Of a stretch of 64,000 bases of DNA, positions 51,103-58,789 are shown one piece after another (within the stretch, counting starts at the first letter, position 1; every line of letters begins with the position of its first letter). A model generated the notes under the pieces. It was given only the letters and a program-made list of their open reading frames with translations. It was not told the DNA's origin and searched no databases. A program made the position numbers and the translations under genes. The stretch lies in assembly GCF_010548305.1 (NCBI RefSeq), contig NZ_JAAGLV010000010.1:264524-328523 (forward strand), given 5' to 3'. Source of the DNA: Streptomyces sp. SID13031 (GTDB lineage: Bacteria; Actinomycetota; Actinomycetes; Propionibacteriales; Kribbellaceae).

Positions 51103-52421
51103 CAGCTACTGGCCGCCACTTGATCCTCCGCCGTCTTCAGCGCGGCTTTCACGTCGTCGGCGCTGACCGTGCCGCCGGTGGCGATCTTGGCGAACAGGCC
51201 GTTCATCGCCTTGCCGACGGTGCTCTCGAACTGGTCCTCGGCCGGTACCAGCGGCAGCGGCTTCGACTTGGTGTTGTAGATGTCCTGGAACGTCGCAGCC
51301 TCGGTCGCGTCCGTGGTGAAGACCGGCTTGGCGTCCTTGAGCACCGGCAGCGAGGAGAACGGCTTGCCCAGCGTGGTCTGGGTGGTCGCGTCCGTCATGT
51401 ACTTGACGAACTTGAGCGCCGCGTCCTTGTTCTTGGTGTTCTTGAAGATCGACAGGTTGATCCCGGCCACGTGGCTGGCGACCTGCTGGGCCGCTCCGGC
51501 CGGCGCGGGGAACGGCACCACGCCGTACTCGCCGGCCTTCATGCCGTTGGCGACGATCGAGGAGTCGGCGTTGTTCTGGTTGATCACCATCGCCACCTTC
51601 TTGGTGGCGAAGTCGTTCACCGACTTGGTGCCGTTGTCGTACTGCGCGTTCGACGGGTTGGCGACCTTGTCCTTCTGCATCAGGTCGAGGTATCGCAGCA
51701 CGCCCTGCACGTTGCCGTCACCGGTGAAGGTCGGCTTGCCGTCCTTGTCGAACCAGTCCGCGCCGTTCTGCGCGGCGTTGATGAAGGCGAAGTGCACGTT
51801 CTCGGTGTAGCTGCCGGCCGCCAGCGCCATACCCCACGTCTTCTTCGCGGGGTCGGTCAGCTTCTGCGCGGCGCTGACCATCTCTTCCCAGGTCTTCGGC
51901 GGCTGCAGCCCGGCCGCGGCGAACATCGCCTTGTTGTAGTACAGGCCGTAGGCCAGACCGTAGAGCGGGACCGAGGTCGGGTCGGTGCCCTCCTTGCCGC
52001 CGGTCGCCAGAGCCGTCGGCACGAACTTGTCCTTGCCCCCGATCGCGGTCATCGCGTCGCCGTCGAACGGCAGGAACGCGTTGGTCGCCTGCAGCGAGGC
52101 GGCCCAGGTGTTGCCGATGTTGACGACGTCCGGGCCCTGACCCGAGGTGGTCGCCGTCTGGATCCGGGTCTGCAGGTCGTTCCAGCCGATCACCTCGAGG
52201 TTGACCTTGATGCCGGTGTCCGCGGTGAACTTCTGCAGTACCGGGGTCAGCACCTCTTTGTCGTTGTCCAGGCTGGTGCCCTGGTTGCTGGCCCAGTAGG
52301 TCAGCGTCTGGTCTCCACCACTGCCGCCAGAGGAGTCGCCCGAGTCGCTGCCACCACAAGCGGCCAGGCTGATTCCCAGGGCGGACACCGCTGCTGCGGC
52401 TACAAGCGAACGCAGTCTCAC
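51102..52421 (-). CDS. Sugar-binding lipoprotein of the ABC importer
   Basis: A 439-residue extracellular solute-binding protein, family 1. The signal ends with the lipobox SLAAC (cysteine near residue 24), followed by a Gly/Ser-rich linker and the binding-protein fold starting TLTYWASNQG; PDVVNIGNTWAASLQ and GLAYGLYYNK are family hallmarks. It is anchored outside the membrane and delivers a sugar to the two permeases. The GTG at 52421 has GGGAG six bases upstream and is preferred to an in-frame start 27 codons earlier, which would overlap the operators. Substrate unknown. Confidence 0.9.
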   Translation of the reverse strand: MRLRSLVAAAAVSALGISLAACGGSDSGDSSGGSGGDQTLTYWASNQGTSLDNDKEVLTPVLQKFTADTGIKVNLEVIGWNDLQTRIQTATTSGQGPDVVNIGNTWAASLQATNAFLPFDGDAMTAIGGKDKFVPTALATGGKEGTDPTSVPLYGLAYGLYYNKAMFAAAGLQPPKTWEEMVSAAQKLTDPAKKTWGMALAAGSYTENVHFAFINAAQNGADWFDKDGKPTFTGDGNVQGVLRYLDLMQKDKVANPSNAQYDNGTKSVNDFATKKVAMVINQNNADSSIVANGMKAGEYGVVPFPAPAGAAQQVASHVAGINLSIFKNTKNKDAALKFVKYMTDATTQTTLGKPFSSLPVLKDAKPVFTTDATEAATFQDIYNTKSKPLPLVPAEDQFESTVGKAMNGLFAKIATGGTVSADDVKAALKTAEDQVAASS

Positions 52422-52488
52422 GTCGGACTCCCTCGTCCCATCGAGCCTCCGGCAGGAGAGCGGAGGCTGGTCGGGCCCATAGTGGCCT

Positions 52489-52520
52489 AACCGGTTAAGC
52501 ATGGGAACCCGAACCGGTTC
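52489..52520. promoter_or_regulatory. Two LacI-type operators
   Basis: AACCGGTT occurs at 52489-52496 and, as the 10-bp perfect palindrome GAACCGGTTC, at 52511-52520, 23 bases apart centre to centre. The symmetric CCGG core is typical of LacI-family sites. They lie 68-99 bases before the binding-protein start and 130 bases after the lacI-type gene, which fits repression of the ABC operon. Confidence 0.75.
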
Positions 52521-52651
52521 AGTTAGCCCGAGTTTGTTACTTCACCGTGACCGGGTACCCGATGTGATGCAGATTACGCACGCAATATGTCGCTCCCTGC
52601 GCACAATCACGCAAGGTCTCGTAACGGCCGGTACTGCGCTGGATACCCGCC

Positions 52652-53725
52652 TCAGCGAGTACTGCGGGCAACCGCGGCCGACGAGTCGCGCACGCGTAGT
52701 ACGCCGGAGGGGGTCTCCCAGTGCAGCCCGGACTCGCCTGCCGCGATCCGGAACAGCAGGTCGGCCGCCATCCGCCCGCGCTCCATCGTCTGCTGGTCGA
52801 CCGCGGTGATCCCGGGGAGCGCCAGCTCGCACAAGGGCGAGTCGTCCCAGGCGAGGATCGACAGCTCGTCCGGTACTCCGGTGCCGAGCTCCACGGCCAC
52901 CCGCAACGCGGCGACGGCCATCAGGTCGTTGCCCAGGATGAGCGCGGTCGGCGGGTTCTTGCCGGCCAGCACCTTGCGCGTCATCTCGGCGCCATCGGCG
53001 TACTGGTAGCTGCCCTCGAAGTGGGTGACCCGGATGCCGCGTGCCTCGGCGTACTCCCTGAGCAGCTTGACCCGCAGTTGCTCGTGCACGAAGGTGAACG
53101 GCCCGCTGACGTGGGCGATGTCGCGGTGACCCAGCTCTTCCAGGTGCCCCACCAGGAGCCGCACGGTCTGGTCGGGCGAACTGATCAGCCGGCCCACGCC
53201 GTCGTCCGGCGCGTTGGAACTGACCACCACGCAAGGGACTCCGAGCTCCTTCAGCAACGGGATCCGCGGGTCGTCGTTGTGCTCGTCGAACAGGATGAAC
53301 CCGTCCACCCGGCCCTGCCGGCTCCAGCGGCGCAGTACGTCGAGGTCCTGGCCCTGCTCGCCGGTCAGCCGGAGCAGGAGCGAGGAGTCGACCTCGTTCA
53401 GGTACTGCTCGATGCCGACCAGGGTGCGCATGTAGAACGCCTCGGTCGAGATCAGCGCCGGGTCGCGGGCGATCACGATGCCGATCGTCTTGGTCCGGCT
53501 CGCGGAGAGTGCGACGGCGGCGGAGTTCGGGTGGAAGCCGAGTTCGGCGGCGAGGCTGAGGACCCGCTGGCGGGTCTCCTCGCTGACGCCGGAGCGGCCG
53601 TTCAGCGCGTACGAGACCGAGGCCTTGGAGATATCCAGCCGGCGAGCGAGGTCGCTGATCGTGACGCGCTGACTGCGGCGCCCGCCGCTGCTCGCCTGTT
53701 CCTCGTCGATGCTCCCTCCCTGCAT
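52652..53725 (-). CDS. LacI-family regulator of the sugar ABC operon
   Basis: A 357-residue repressor. The N-terminal helix-turn-helix and hinge (VTISDLARRLDISKASVSYALNG, about 21-43, then GVSEETRQRVL) are followed by a periplasmic-binding-protein-like sensor domain (TKTIGIVIARDPALIS onward). It binds a sugar and leaves its operators. It is encoded directly upstream of the ABC importer on the same strand, with two AACCGGTT palindromes in the gap. The start ATG at 53725 gives a 20-residue Ser/Gly/Arg leader before the DNA-binding domain, slightly longer than usual; an internal start is possible. Confidence 0.9.
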   Translation of the reverse strand: MQGGSIDEEQASSGGRRSQRVTISDLARRLDISKASVSYALNGRSGVSEETRQRVLSLAAELGFHPNSAAVALSASRTKTIGIVIARDPALISTEAFYMRTLVGIEQYLNEVDSSLLLRLTGEQGQDLDVLRRWSRQGRVDGFILFDEHNDDPRIPLLKELGVPCVVVSSNAPDDGVGRLISSPDQTVRLLVGHLEELGHRDIAHVSGPFTFVHEQLRVKLLREYAEARGIRVTHFEGSYQYADGAEMTRKVLAGKNPPTALILGNDLMAVAALRVAVELGTGVPDELSILAWDDSPLCELALPGITAVDQQTMERGRMAADLLFRIAAGESGLHWETPSGVLRVRDSSAAVARSTR

Positions 53726-53776
53726 GGGCCGAACGTTAGCAGCGAGCTTCCCCGGCAGACGGTTCCCTGCGCGTAG

Positions 53777-54883
53777 TCAGTCGGTGAAGAAGCCATCGGC
53801 GTTCAGGCTCTTGCCGAAGCGGCCGGAGTACTGGCTGAAGAAGATCCGGGACGACAGTTCGCGCCGGCTGGAGACTCCGACCTTGTCGAAGATCACCTTG
53901 AGGTGGTCCTGGACCGTGTACGGCGACAGGTGCAGCGCGGCGGCGATCTGGTTGGTGCTGTCACCGAGCAGGACGTGCTGGACGACGTCGCGCTCGCGAT
54001 CGGTCAGCCCGTACGCCGCGACGATGAGCGGGATGATCTTGGCGGCGCCGGCGGCCTCGATCGTCACGGCGATCTGGGTGGTCAGGCCGTCGCGGTCGCG
54101 GATCGGCGTACCGTGTAGGGCCAGCCATTGGCCGGTTCTGCTGCGCAGGCGCAGGTTCGGCACGTACTGCGCGGTGCCGGCGGCCACCGCGCGCGCAGCA
54201 GCCGCGACGGTGGTGACCGAGGACGGCAGCTTGCCCCACAGGTCGCCGCCGAGCTCGGCGACCCATTCCTCTGCGGTGGCGCTGGCGGAGATGAGCTCGT
54301 TGTCGGCATCGAAGATCAGCACGGCAGCGGAAGAGTCCCGGCCGGCCTGCTCGACGCTGGATGAGATCAGGCCGCGCCGGAAGCCCAGAGCCATGGTGCT
54401 TTCGATCCGGTGCATGAACTGCGCCTCGGCCGGCGAGAAGCCGACCCGGCCGCGGCTGCGGTACAGAGTGCAGACGCCCCACATCCGGCCGCCGCTGCGG
54501 ACCGCGCCCCGCAGTTCGTGCTCGATGCCCAGCCCTGGCAGGTAGTCCCGCTGTCGTGGACTGTGCAGCCGGTTGCCGTTGGTGGCCTCGTCCAGGATGC
54601 CGACCGCCACCTCCTGGCGAGCCAGGTCGGCGAAGTGGTTGAAGTCCGGGATCTCGTACTCGTACTGAACGAACTCTTCCTCGTTCGAGTGCGCCAGGTC
54701 GACCATCACCCGACCGGTGACCAGGTTGGTTGCCGGATCGGCGATCCCGATGCAGATCGAGTCGAACGGGATCGCGCGCTCCAGCAACTCGACCGCGGCC
54801 AGCGAGAAGTCCTCCCACGCGAGCCCTGCCTCGGCCGCCGCCTCGAGCCCCGCCCGCGCGGATTCGGCGTGATAAGTCTTCAC
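53777..54883 (-). CDS. GAF-LuxR regulator, paralogue 1
   Basis: A 368-residue transcription factor. Residues 20-165 look like a GAF sensory domain, 190-290 like a PAS-type domain (SSAAVLIFDADNELISASATAEEW), and 300-360 form a LuxR helix-turn-helix (LTDRERDVVQHVLLGDSTNQIAAAL...YTVQDHLKVIFDKV). The GTG at 54883 (VKTYHAESARAGLEAA) is chosen because the neighbouring paralogue begins identically and is then exactly the same length. No phosphoacceptor domain is present, so it probably senses a small ligand or redox state directly. A CCCAG-N4-CTGGG palindrome lies 37 bases upstream, as for its paralogue. Confidence 0.88.
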   Translation of the reverse strand: MKTYHAESARAGLEAAAEAGLAWEDFSLAAVELLERAIPFDSICIGIADPATNLVTGRVMVDLAHSNEEEFVQYEYEIPDFNHFADLARQEVAVGILDEATNGNRLHSPRQRDYLPGLGIEHELRGAVRSGGRMWGVCTLYRSRGRVGFSPAEAQFMHRIESTMALGFRRGLISSSVEQAGRDSSAAVLIFDADNELISASATAEEWVAELGGDLWGKLPSSVTTVAAAARAVAAGTAQYVPNLRLRSRTGQWLALHGTPIRDRDGLTTQIAVTIEAAGAAKIIPLIVAAYGLTDRERDVVQHVLLGDSTNQIAAALHLSPYTVQDHLKVIFDKVGVSSRRELSSRIFFSQYSGRFGKSLNADGFFTD

Positions 54884-54919
54884 GAGACCAGTGTGCGCCG
54901 GGTGGCGAGCGGACGGCAC

Positions 54920-54957
54920 CCCAGATATCTGGGACCCGGAACCCCCCAAGAACTGGG
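54920..54957. promoter_or_regulatory. CCCAG-N4-CTGGG element upstream of LuxR paralogue 1
   Basis: CCCAGATATCTGGG (54920-54933) is a perfect 14-bp palindrome, followed by a second, imperfect CCCAAGAACTGGG (54945-54957), 25 bases on. The first site lies 37 bases before the GTG of the LuxR gene. The same arms and spacing occur at 56167-56180 before the second paralogue. Confidence 0.65.
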
Positions 54958-55022
54958 ATACCGGTCGGCGCCCGCGGCAACGATCGTCAAGGGTATGACC
55001 GACAAACCGCGCATCCCGTCCA

Positions 55023-56129
55023 TCACTCCGAACCAGATCGCAGCTGGTGCATACCGGCGTCCTTGACCGACTGGTTCGCGTAGTGGCTGAAGAAGATCCT
55101 GGAGGACAGCTCCCGCCGGCTGGAGACTCCGACCTTCTCGAAGATCATCTTGAGGTGGTCCTGGACCGTGTACGGCGACAGGTGCAACGCCGCGGCGATC
55201 TCGCTGGTGCTGTCACCCCGCAGGACCTGCTGGATGACGTCCTGCTCGCGACTGGTCAGGCCGAACGCCGCCACGATCAGCGGGATGACCTTGGGCGGCC
55301 CGGCCGCGTCGATGGTGACGGCGATCTGCCCGGTCAGCCCGTCCCGGCCACGGATGGGTGCCGCATGCAACTCCAGCCACTCACCGCCGGCAGACCGAAG
55401 CCGAGACCTCGGTACTACGTCCTCCACCTGAGCGCGAGCCGCCGAGACCACTGCGGCCACTGAGAACGGCAGCTGCGACCACAGATCTCCGCCGAGCTCC
55501 ACGATGCGCTGCTCGGCTCCCGGCGTCGCGGAGACGACCTCCCCGTGCTGGTCGAAGATGAGCACCGCCGAGGACGGGTTGGATCGCTCCGGCCGCGTCA
55601 GGTCGGTGGCGATCAGCCCGCGCTGCATCCCGATCGCCATCAGCTTCTCGGTCCGGTGCATGAACTCCGCCTCGGCCGGGGAGAACCCACTCCGGCCGGG
55701 CTCGCGGTACATCGCGAACGTGCCCCACATCTGGTCGCCGGTCCGCAGCACGCCGCGCATCTCGTGCTCGGTGCTGAAGAGATGCTGCAGGTCCCGGATC
55801 CGGGCACTGCGCTGGTTGTCGCCCCCGGTCGCGTCGGCCAGGATCCCGACCGCCATCGGCCGGTCCGCCAGATCCACGAACAGGTTGAAGTCCGGTACGC
55901 CGTACTCGTGCTCGGCGAACTGTGTGCCGGTGTTGGCGGCCATGTTGACCTTGACGGCGCCGGTACTCAGCCTGGTGGCCGGGTCGGTCGTGCCGATGCA
56001 CATCGCGTCGTAGGGGATTGCCCTTTCGAGCAACTCCATCGCGACCGTGCTGAAGTCGTCAGAGGTCAGACCGGCCCGGCTGGCAGCCTCCAGGCCCGCG
56101 CGGGCCGATTCCGCGTGGTAAGTCTTCAC
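55023..56129 (-). CDS. GAF-LuxR regulator, paralogue 2
   Basis: A 368-residue tandem paralogue of the preceding regulator, equal in length and with the same GAF, PAS-like and LuxR domains. The DNA-binding region is nearly identical (YTVQDHLKMIFEKVGVSSRRELSSRIFFS), while the sensory half has diverged more, suggesting different signals but overlapping targets. GTG start at 56129 by comparison. It is divergent from an FAD-binding oxidoreductase, and a CCCAG-N4-CTGGG palindrome sits almost exactly midway between the two starts. Autoregulation plus control of the flavoenzyme is the simplest model. Confidence 0.88.
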   Translation of the reverse strand: MKTYHAESARAGLEAASRAGLTSDDFSTVAMELLERAIPYDAMCIGTTDPATRLSTGAVKVNMAANTGTQFAEHEYGVPDFNLFVDLADRPMAVGILADATGGDNQRSARIRDLQHLFSTEHEMRGVLRTGDQMWGTFAMYREPGRSGFSPAEAEFMHRTEKLMAIGMQRGLIATDLTRPERSNPSSAVLIFDQHGEVVSATPGAEQRIVELGGDLWSQLPFSVAAVVSAARAQVEDVVPRSRLRSAGGEWLELHAAPIRGRDGLTGQIAVTIDAAGPPKVIPLIVAAFGLTSREQDVIQQVLRGDSTSEIAAALHLSPYTVQDHLKMIFEKVGVSSRRELSSRIFFSHYANQSVKDAGMHQLRSGSE

Positions 56130-56166
56130 CTCGCCAGTATGGGCAGGTGCCGGTGGCAACCAGAAC

Positions 56167-56180
56167 CCCAGAAAGCTGGG
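56167..56180. promoter_or_regulatory. CCCAG-N4-CTGGG element between LuxR paralogue 2 and the FAD enzyme
   Basis: CCCAGAAAGCTGGG has the same 5-bp arms and 4-base spacer as the element at 54920. It lies 38 bases before the LuxR GTG on one side and 37 bases before the ATG of the oxidoreductase on the other. Confidence 0.65.
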
Positions 56181-56216
56181 ATGGTGGTCACGGCGGCCGC
56201 GCCCGAGGCTGACGCC

Positions 56217-57554
56217 ATGATCGAACCATTGCGCGAAGTGCTGACCGGCCGGGTGGTCACACCCGAAGATCCGGACTGGGAGTCCGTCCGAACGGCCTGG
56301 AACCTGACCGTCGACCAGCGGCCGCTGGCGGTCGTCGAGGCCGCGGGGCCGAGCGACGTCGAACACACAGTGACGTTTGCCGCCGCCCACGGCCTGAAGG
56401 TGGCGGCGCAGGCCGGGGGACACGGCGCGACCAGGTCGCTCGACCAGACGATCGTGCTGCGTACCAACGCGCTGGACGACATCTGGGTCGACTCCCACGC
56501 AAGGATCGCCCGGGTCGGTGCAGGGGTGCGGTGGGGTGCCCTGCAGACGGCCCTGGACGGTACCGGGCTCACCGGCCTGCTCGGCTCGACCGGGGACGTC
56601 TCGGTGGTCGGCTACTGCACCAACGGCGGCCTGTCCTGGTTCTCCCGCCCCTACGGCTCAGGGGCCGCTAGCTTGCGGGCAGCAGAGATCGTGGACGCCT
56701 CTGGATCTCGGAGGTGGATCGACGACTCCACTGAGCCGGACCTGATGTGGGCGCTACGTGGGGGCGGCGGCAACTTCGCCGTGGTGACCTCGGTCGAGGT
56801 GGAGCTGTTCCTGGCGCCGGAGATCACCGGTGGCCGGCTGATGTTCCCGATCGACCAGGCCGAGGCCGTACTGACGGCGTACAAGCAGGCCACCGAGTCT
56901 GCTGCCGGGCAGGTTACGCTGTGGGCCTACCTGACCCACTTCCCGGACGCACCGTTCATGCCGGAGCCGATCCGCGGCCAGTCGTTCTGCATGATCGATG
57001 GGGCGACTCCGTTCGATCCGGCTGCGCTCGAGGCGGCTCTGGCGCCGATCCGAGCGGCCGGTACTGCGGTGGTCGACTCCGTCGGGCCGCAGACTCCGGG
57101 CTCGATCGCGGAGGTCACTCAGGAGCCGGTGGAGCCAACCTCCTTCACGATCGAGACAGTCACCTTCGACGAGCTCACGCCGGAGCTGATCGGCGTACTG
57201 CTCAAGTACGCGGGGCAGCCGTCGCTGATCTTCCAAGTGCAGTTGCGGCACCTGCGGGCGAGCCAGGAGGTGGGCCATCCAGGGGTGGCAGCGGCCGACC
57301 CGGCAGCGAAGTACGCGCTGAGTGCGTTGGCGATCCTGCCGGCGCCTGAGCTGGAGCAGCCGGCCCGGCAGGCTCTGCTGGCGTTGAAGGATGCAGTGGC
57401 GCCATGGCACGCGGGGGACTTGATCCCGTCCATGCTGGGAGCCGACGGGACACTGCAGGACGTCTTCAGCGAGGGGGACCTCGCCAGGCTCCGGGAGATC
57501 AAGCAGCAGGTCGATCCGCACGGCCTCCTGGTCGGCAACTACCCACTGGCCTGA
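56217..57554 (+). CDS. FAD-binding oxidoreductase (PCMH/berberine-bridge type), second copy
   Basis: A 445-residue flavoenzyme paralogous to that at 33279-34643. Matching hallmarks are AGGHGATRSL near 77 (likely flavin-linked His), VGAGVRWGALQTAL, GLTGLLGSTGDVSVVGYCTNGGLSW and MWALRGGGGNFAVVTS, ending in VDPHGLLVGNYPL. It presumably oxidises an organic substrate with O2. ATG 56217 has GAGG eight bases upstream; an in-frame ATG at 56181 directly abuts the operator and lacks a ribosome site, so it is less likely. Divergent from LuxR paralogue 2. A hairpin with no T-run follows the stop. Confidence 0.88.
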   Translation: MIEPLREVLTGRVVTPEDPDWESVRTAWNLTVDQRPLAVVEAAGPSDVEHTVTFAAAHGLKVAAQAGGHGATRSLDQTIVLRTNALDDIWVDSHARIARVGAGVRWGALQTALDGTGLTGLLGSTGDVSVVGYCTNGGLSWFSRPYGSGAASLRAAEIVDASGSRRWIDDSTEPDLMWALRGGGGNFAVVTSVEVELFLAPEITGGRLMFPIDQAEAVLTAYKQATESAAGQVTLWAYLTHFPDAPFMPEPIRGQSFCMIDGATPFDPAALEAALAPIRAAGTAVVDSVGPQTPGSIAEVTQEPVEPTSFTIETVTFDELTPELIGVLLKYAGQPSLIFQVQLRHLRASQEVGHPGVAAADPAAKYALSALAILPAPELEQPARQALLALKDAVAPWHAGDLIPSMLGADGTLQDVFSEGDLARLREIKQQVDPHGLLVGNYPLA

Positions 57555-57565
57555 CCGGCCAGGTC

Positions 57566-57597
57566 GGGGGTCCACTAGCCTGAGCCGGTGGACCCCC
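57566..57597 (+). terminator. Perfect hairpin at the start of a tiny ORF
   Basis: GGGGGTCCAC (57566-57575) pairs with GTGGACCCCC (57588-57597) across a 12-base loop, twelve bases after the oxidoreductase stop. It may terminate that transcript. Because the right arm begins with the GTG of the next small ORF, it could instead hide that start codon and control its translation. Confidence 0.55.
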
Positions 57598-57674
57598 GGA
57601 CCCGACGGCTCGTCACTTCTGTCGTACTAGCGGCGCTGGTCGCGATCGTGGTGATCGCGGCTCTGGCGCGATGA
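57588..57674 (+). CDS. 28-residue single-helix membrane peptide
   Basis: The ORF opens with GTG and encodes a basic start (VDPRTRRL) followed by one hydrophobic helix of about 18 residues ending ALAR. Its stop overlaps the ATG of the next membrane protein (ATGA), a sign of translational coupling. No clear ribosome site precedes it, and its start lies in a hairpin arm. It may be a leader peptide for, or a subunit of, the downstream protein. Too short for homology judgement. Confidence 0.5.
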   Translation: MDPRTRRLVTSVVLAALVAIVVIAALAR

Positions 57675-58789
57675 GCGAGCGGTCGTCCTACCTGTTGCGG
57701 GCGGGACTGGTCCGCAATGTCCGGACCGGGGAGCACCTGACCACCTTCGTGGTGTCGGGTGTCTCGACCGTCCTGATCACGCGGCTGATCCTCGGGCTGA
57801 GCGGCTACCCGCAGATCGGCGGCAAGGGCCTGCACATCGCGCACGTCCTGCCCGGCGGCCTGCTGATGCTGCTGGCGATCTACCTGCTGCTCTCGTACGT
57901 CGGTCCGGTGGTCCGGCCGGCTGCGGCGCTGGTCGGCGGTATCGGCTTCGGGCTGTTCATCGACGAGGTCGGGAAGTTCGTCACCTCGGACAACAACTAC
58001 TTCTACCAACCGACCGCGGCGATCATGTACGTCGTGTTCGTGCTGATCGTGCTCGGCTCCCGGTTCGTCAACAACCGGCGGCCGATCGACCAGCGGGAGC
58101 AGTTGGCCAACGTGGTCGACCATGCCGTCGAGGGGGTGGCCGGTGGGTTGTCCCGGCGCCGGCGGGCCCAGGCGTCGGAGCAGTTGCGGGCAGTCGGGCC
58201 GGATGTCGTCGGGCGGCTGGAGGCGCGTGCCCTGCTGGCTGCCTGTCCGCCAGACGAGGTGGAGCTCGCTGCACCGATCGACGCGGCTTGGCGGGCTCTG
58301 CAGCGAGGGTTCGACCGGTTGGCGACCCATCCGCTCGCTCCGGCCGTTACGGTCGCAGTACTGGCCGTGCAGGCACTTGGTGCGCCGGTCATCGCGGCTG
58401 CGCTTCGGCTTGACGATGGGCGGTTGGTGACGGATCTGCCGGTACTGGGGGTGGTTGCCGGGAGCTTGCTGTCGGCAACATTCACCGTACGGGGCGGGTT
58501 GCGGTTGCGGGCCGGGGATCGGGTTCGGGCGGTGCGGTTGTTCGAGCTCGCAGTACTGGTGTCGCTGCTGGTGACTCAGGTGTTCCAGTTCGCCGGGACG
58601 CAGTTCGCCGCTGTCGGCGGGATGAGTCTGGACCTTGTCCTGCTGGGCCTGCTCGGTGCTGAGAGCGACCGGCTGCGGCGGCAGGCCGCCCGGCAGGGCA
58701 CTCCGCCGGCTACGAAGCCGAAGATGTGGGGACTGCCACCAGATCCCGGCAGTCCGCCGTTCCCTGAGGATCCGGGAGATCCTGCTTAG
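57671..58789 (+). CDS. Membrane protein of unknown function
   Basis: A 372-residue protein. Residues 25-135 hold four hydrophobic helices (the pattern GLHIAHVLPGGLLMLLAIYLLLSYVGP and GGIGFGLFIDEVGKFVT is striking and His/Glu/Asp-bearing). A soluble helical stretch follows (140-220), then four more helices (225-330) and a Pro-rich C-terminal tail. The conserved H-x-x-P and D-E-x-G-K-F in the membrane could be functional, but I recognise no family. Translationally coupled to the 28-residue peptide. Its last 80 bases overlap the 3' end of the convergent MFS gene. Confidence 0.78.
   Translation: MSERSSYLLRAGLVRNVRTGEHLTTFVVSGVSTVLITRLILGLSGYPQIGGKGLHIAHVLPGGLLMLLAIYLLLSYVGPVVRPAAALVGGIGFGLFIDEVGKFVTSDNNYFYQPTAAIMYVVFVLIVLGSRFVNNRRPIDQREQLANVVDHAVEGVAGGLSRRRRAQASEQLRAVGPDVVGRLEARALLAACPPDEVELAAPIDAAWRALQRGFDRLATHPLAPAVTVAVLAVQALGAPVIAAALRLDDGRLVTDLPVLGVVAGSLLSATFTVRGGLRLRAGDRVRAVRLFELAVLVSLLVTQVFQFAGTQFAAVGGMSLDLVLLGLLGAESDRLRRQAARQGTPPATKPKMWGLPPDPGSPPFPEDPGDPA

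Noticed and set aside
54995..55066. A 23-codon plus-strand ORF (MTDKPRIPS...) between the two LuxR paralogues
   Set aside because: There is no hydrophobic segment and no clear ribosome site, and it overlaps the end of the antisense LuxR gene. It could be a remnant of an older gene, but nothing supports expression.
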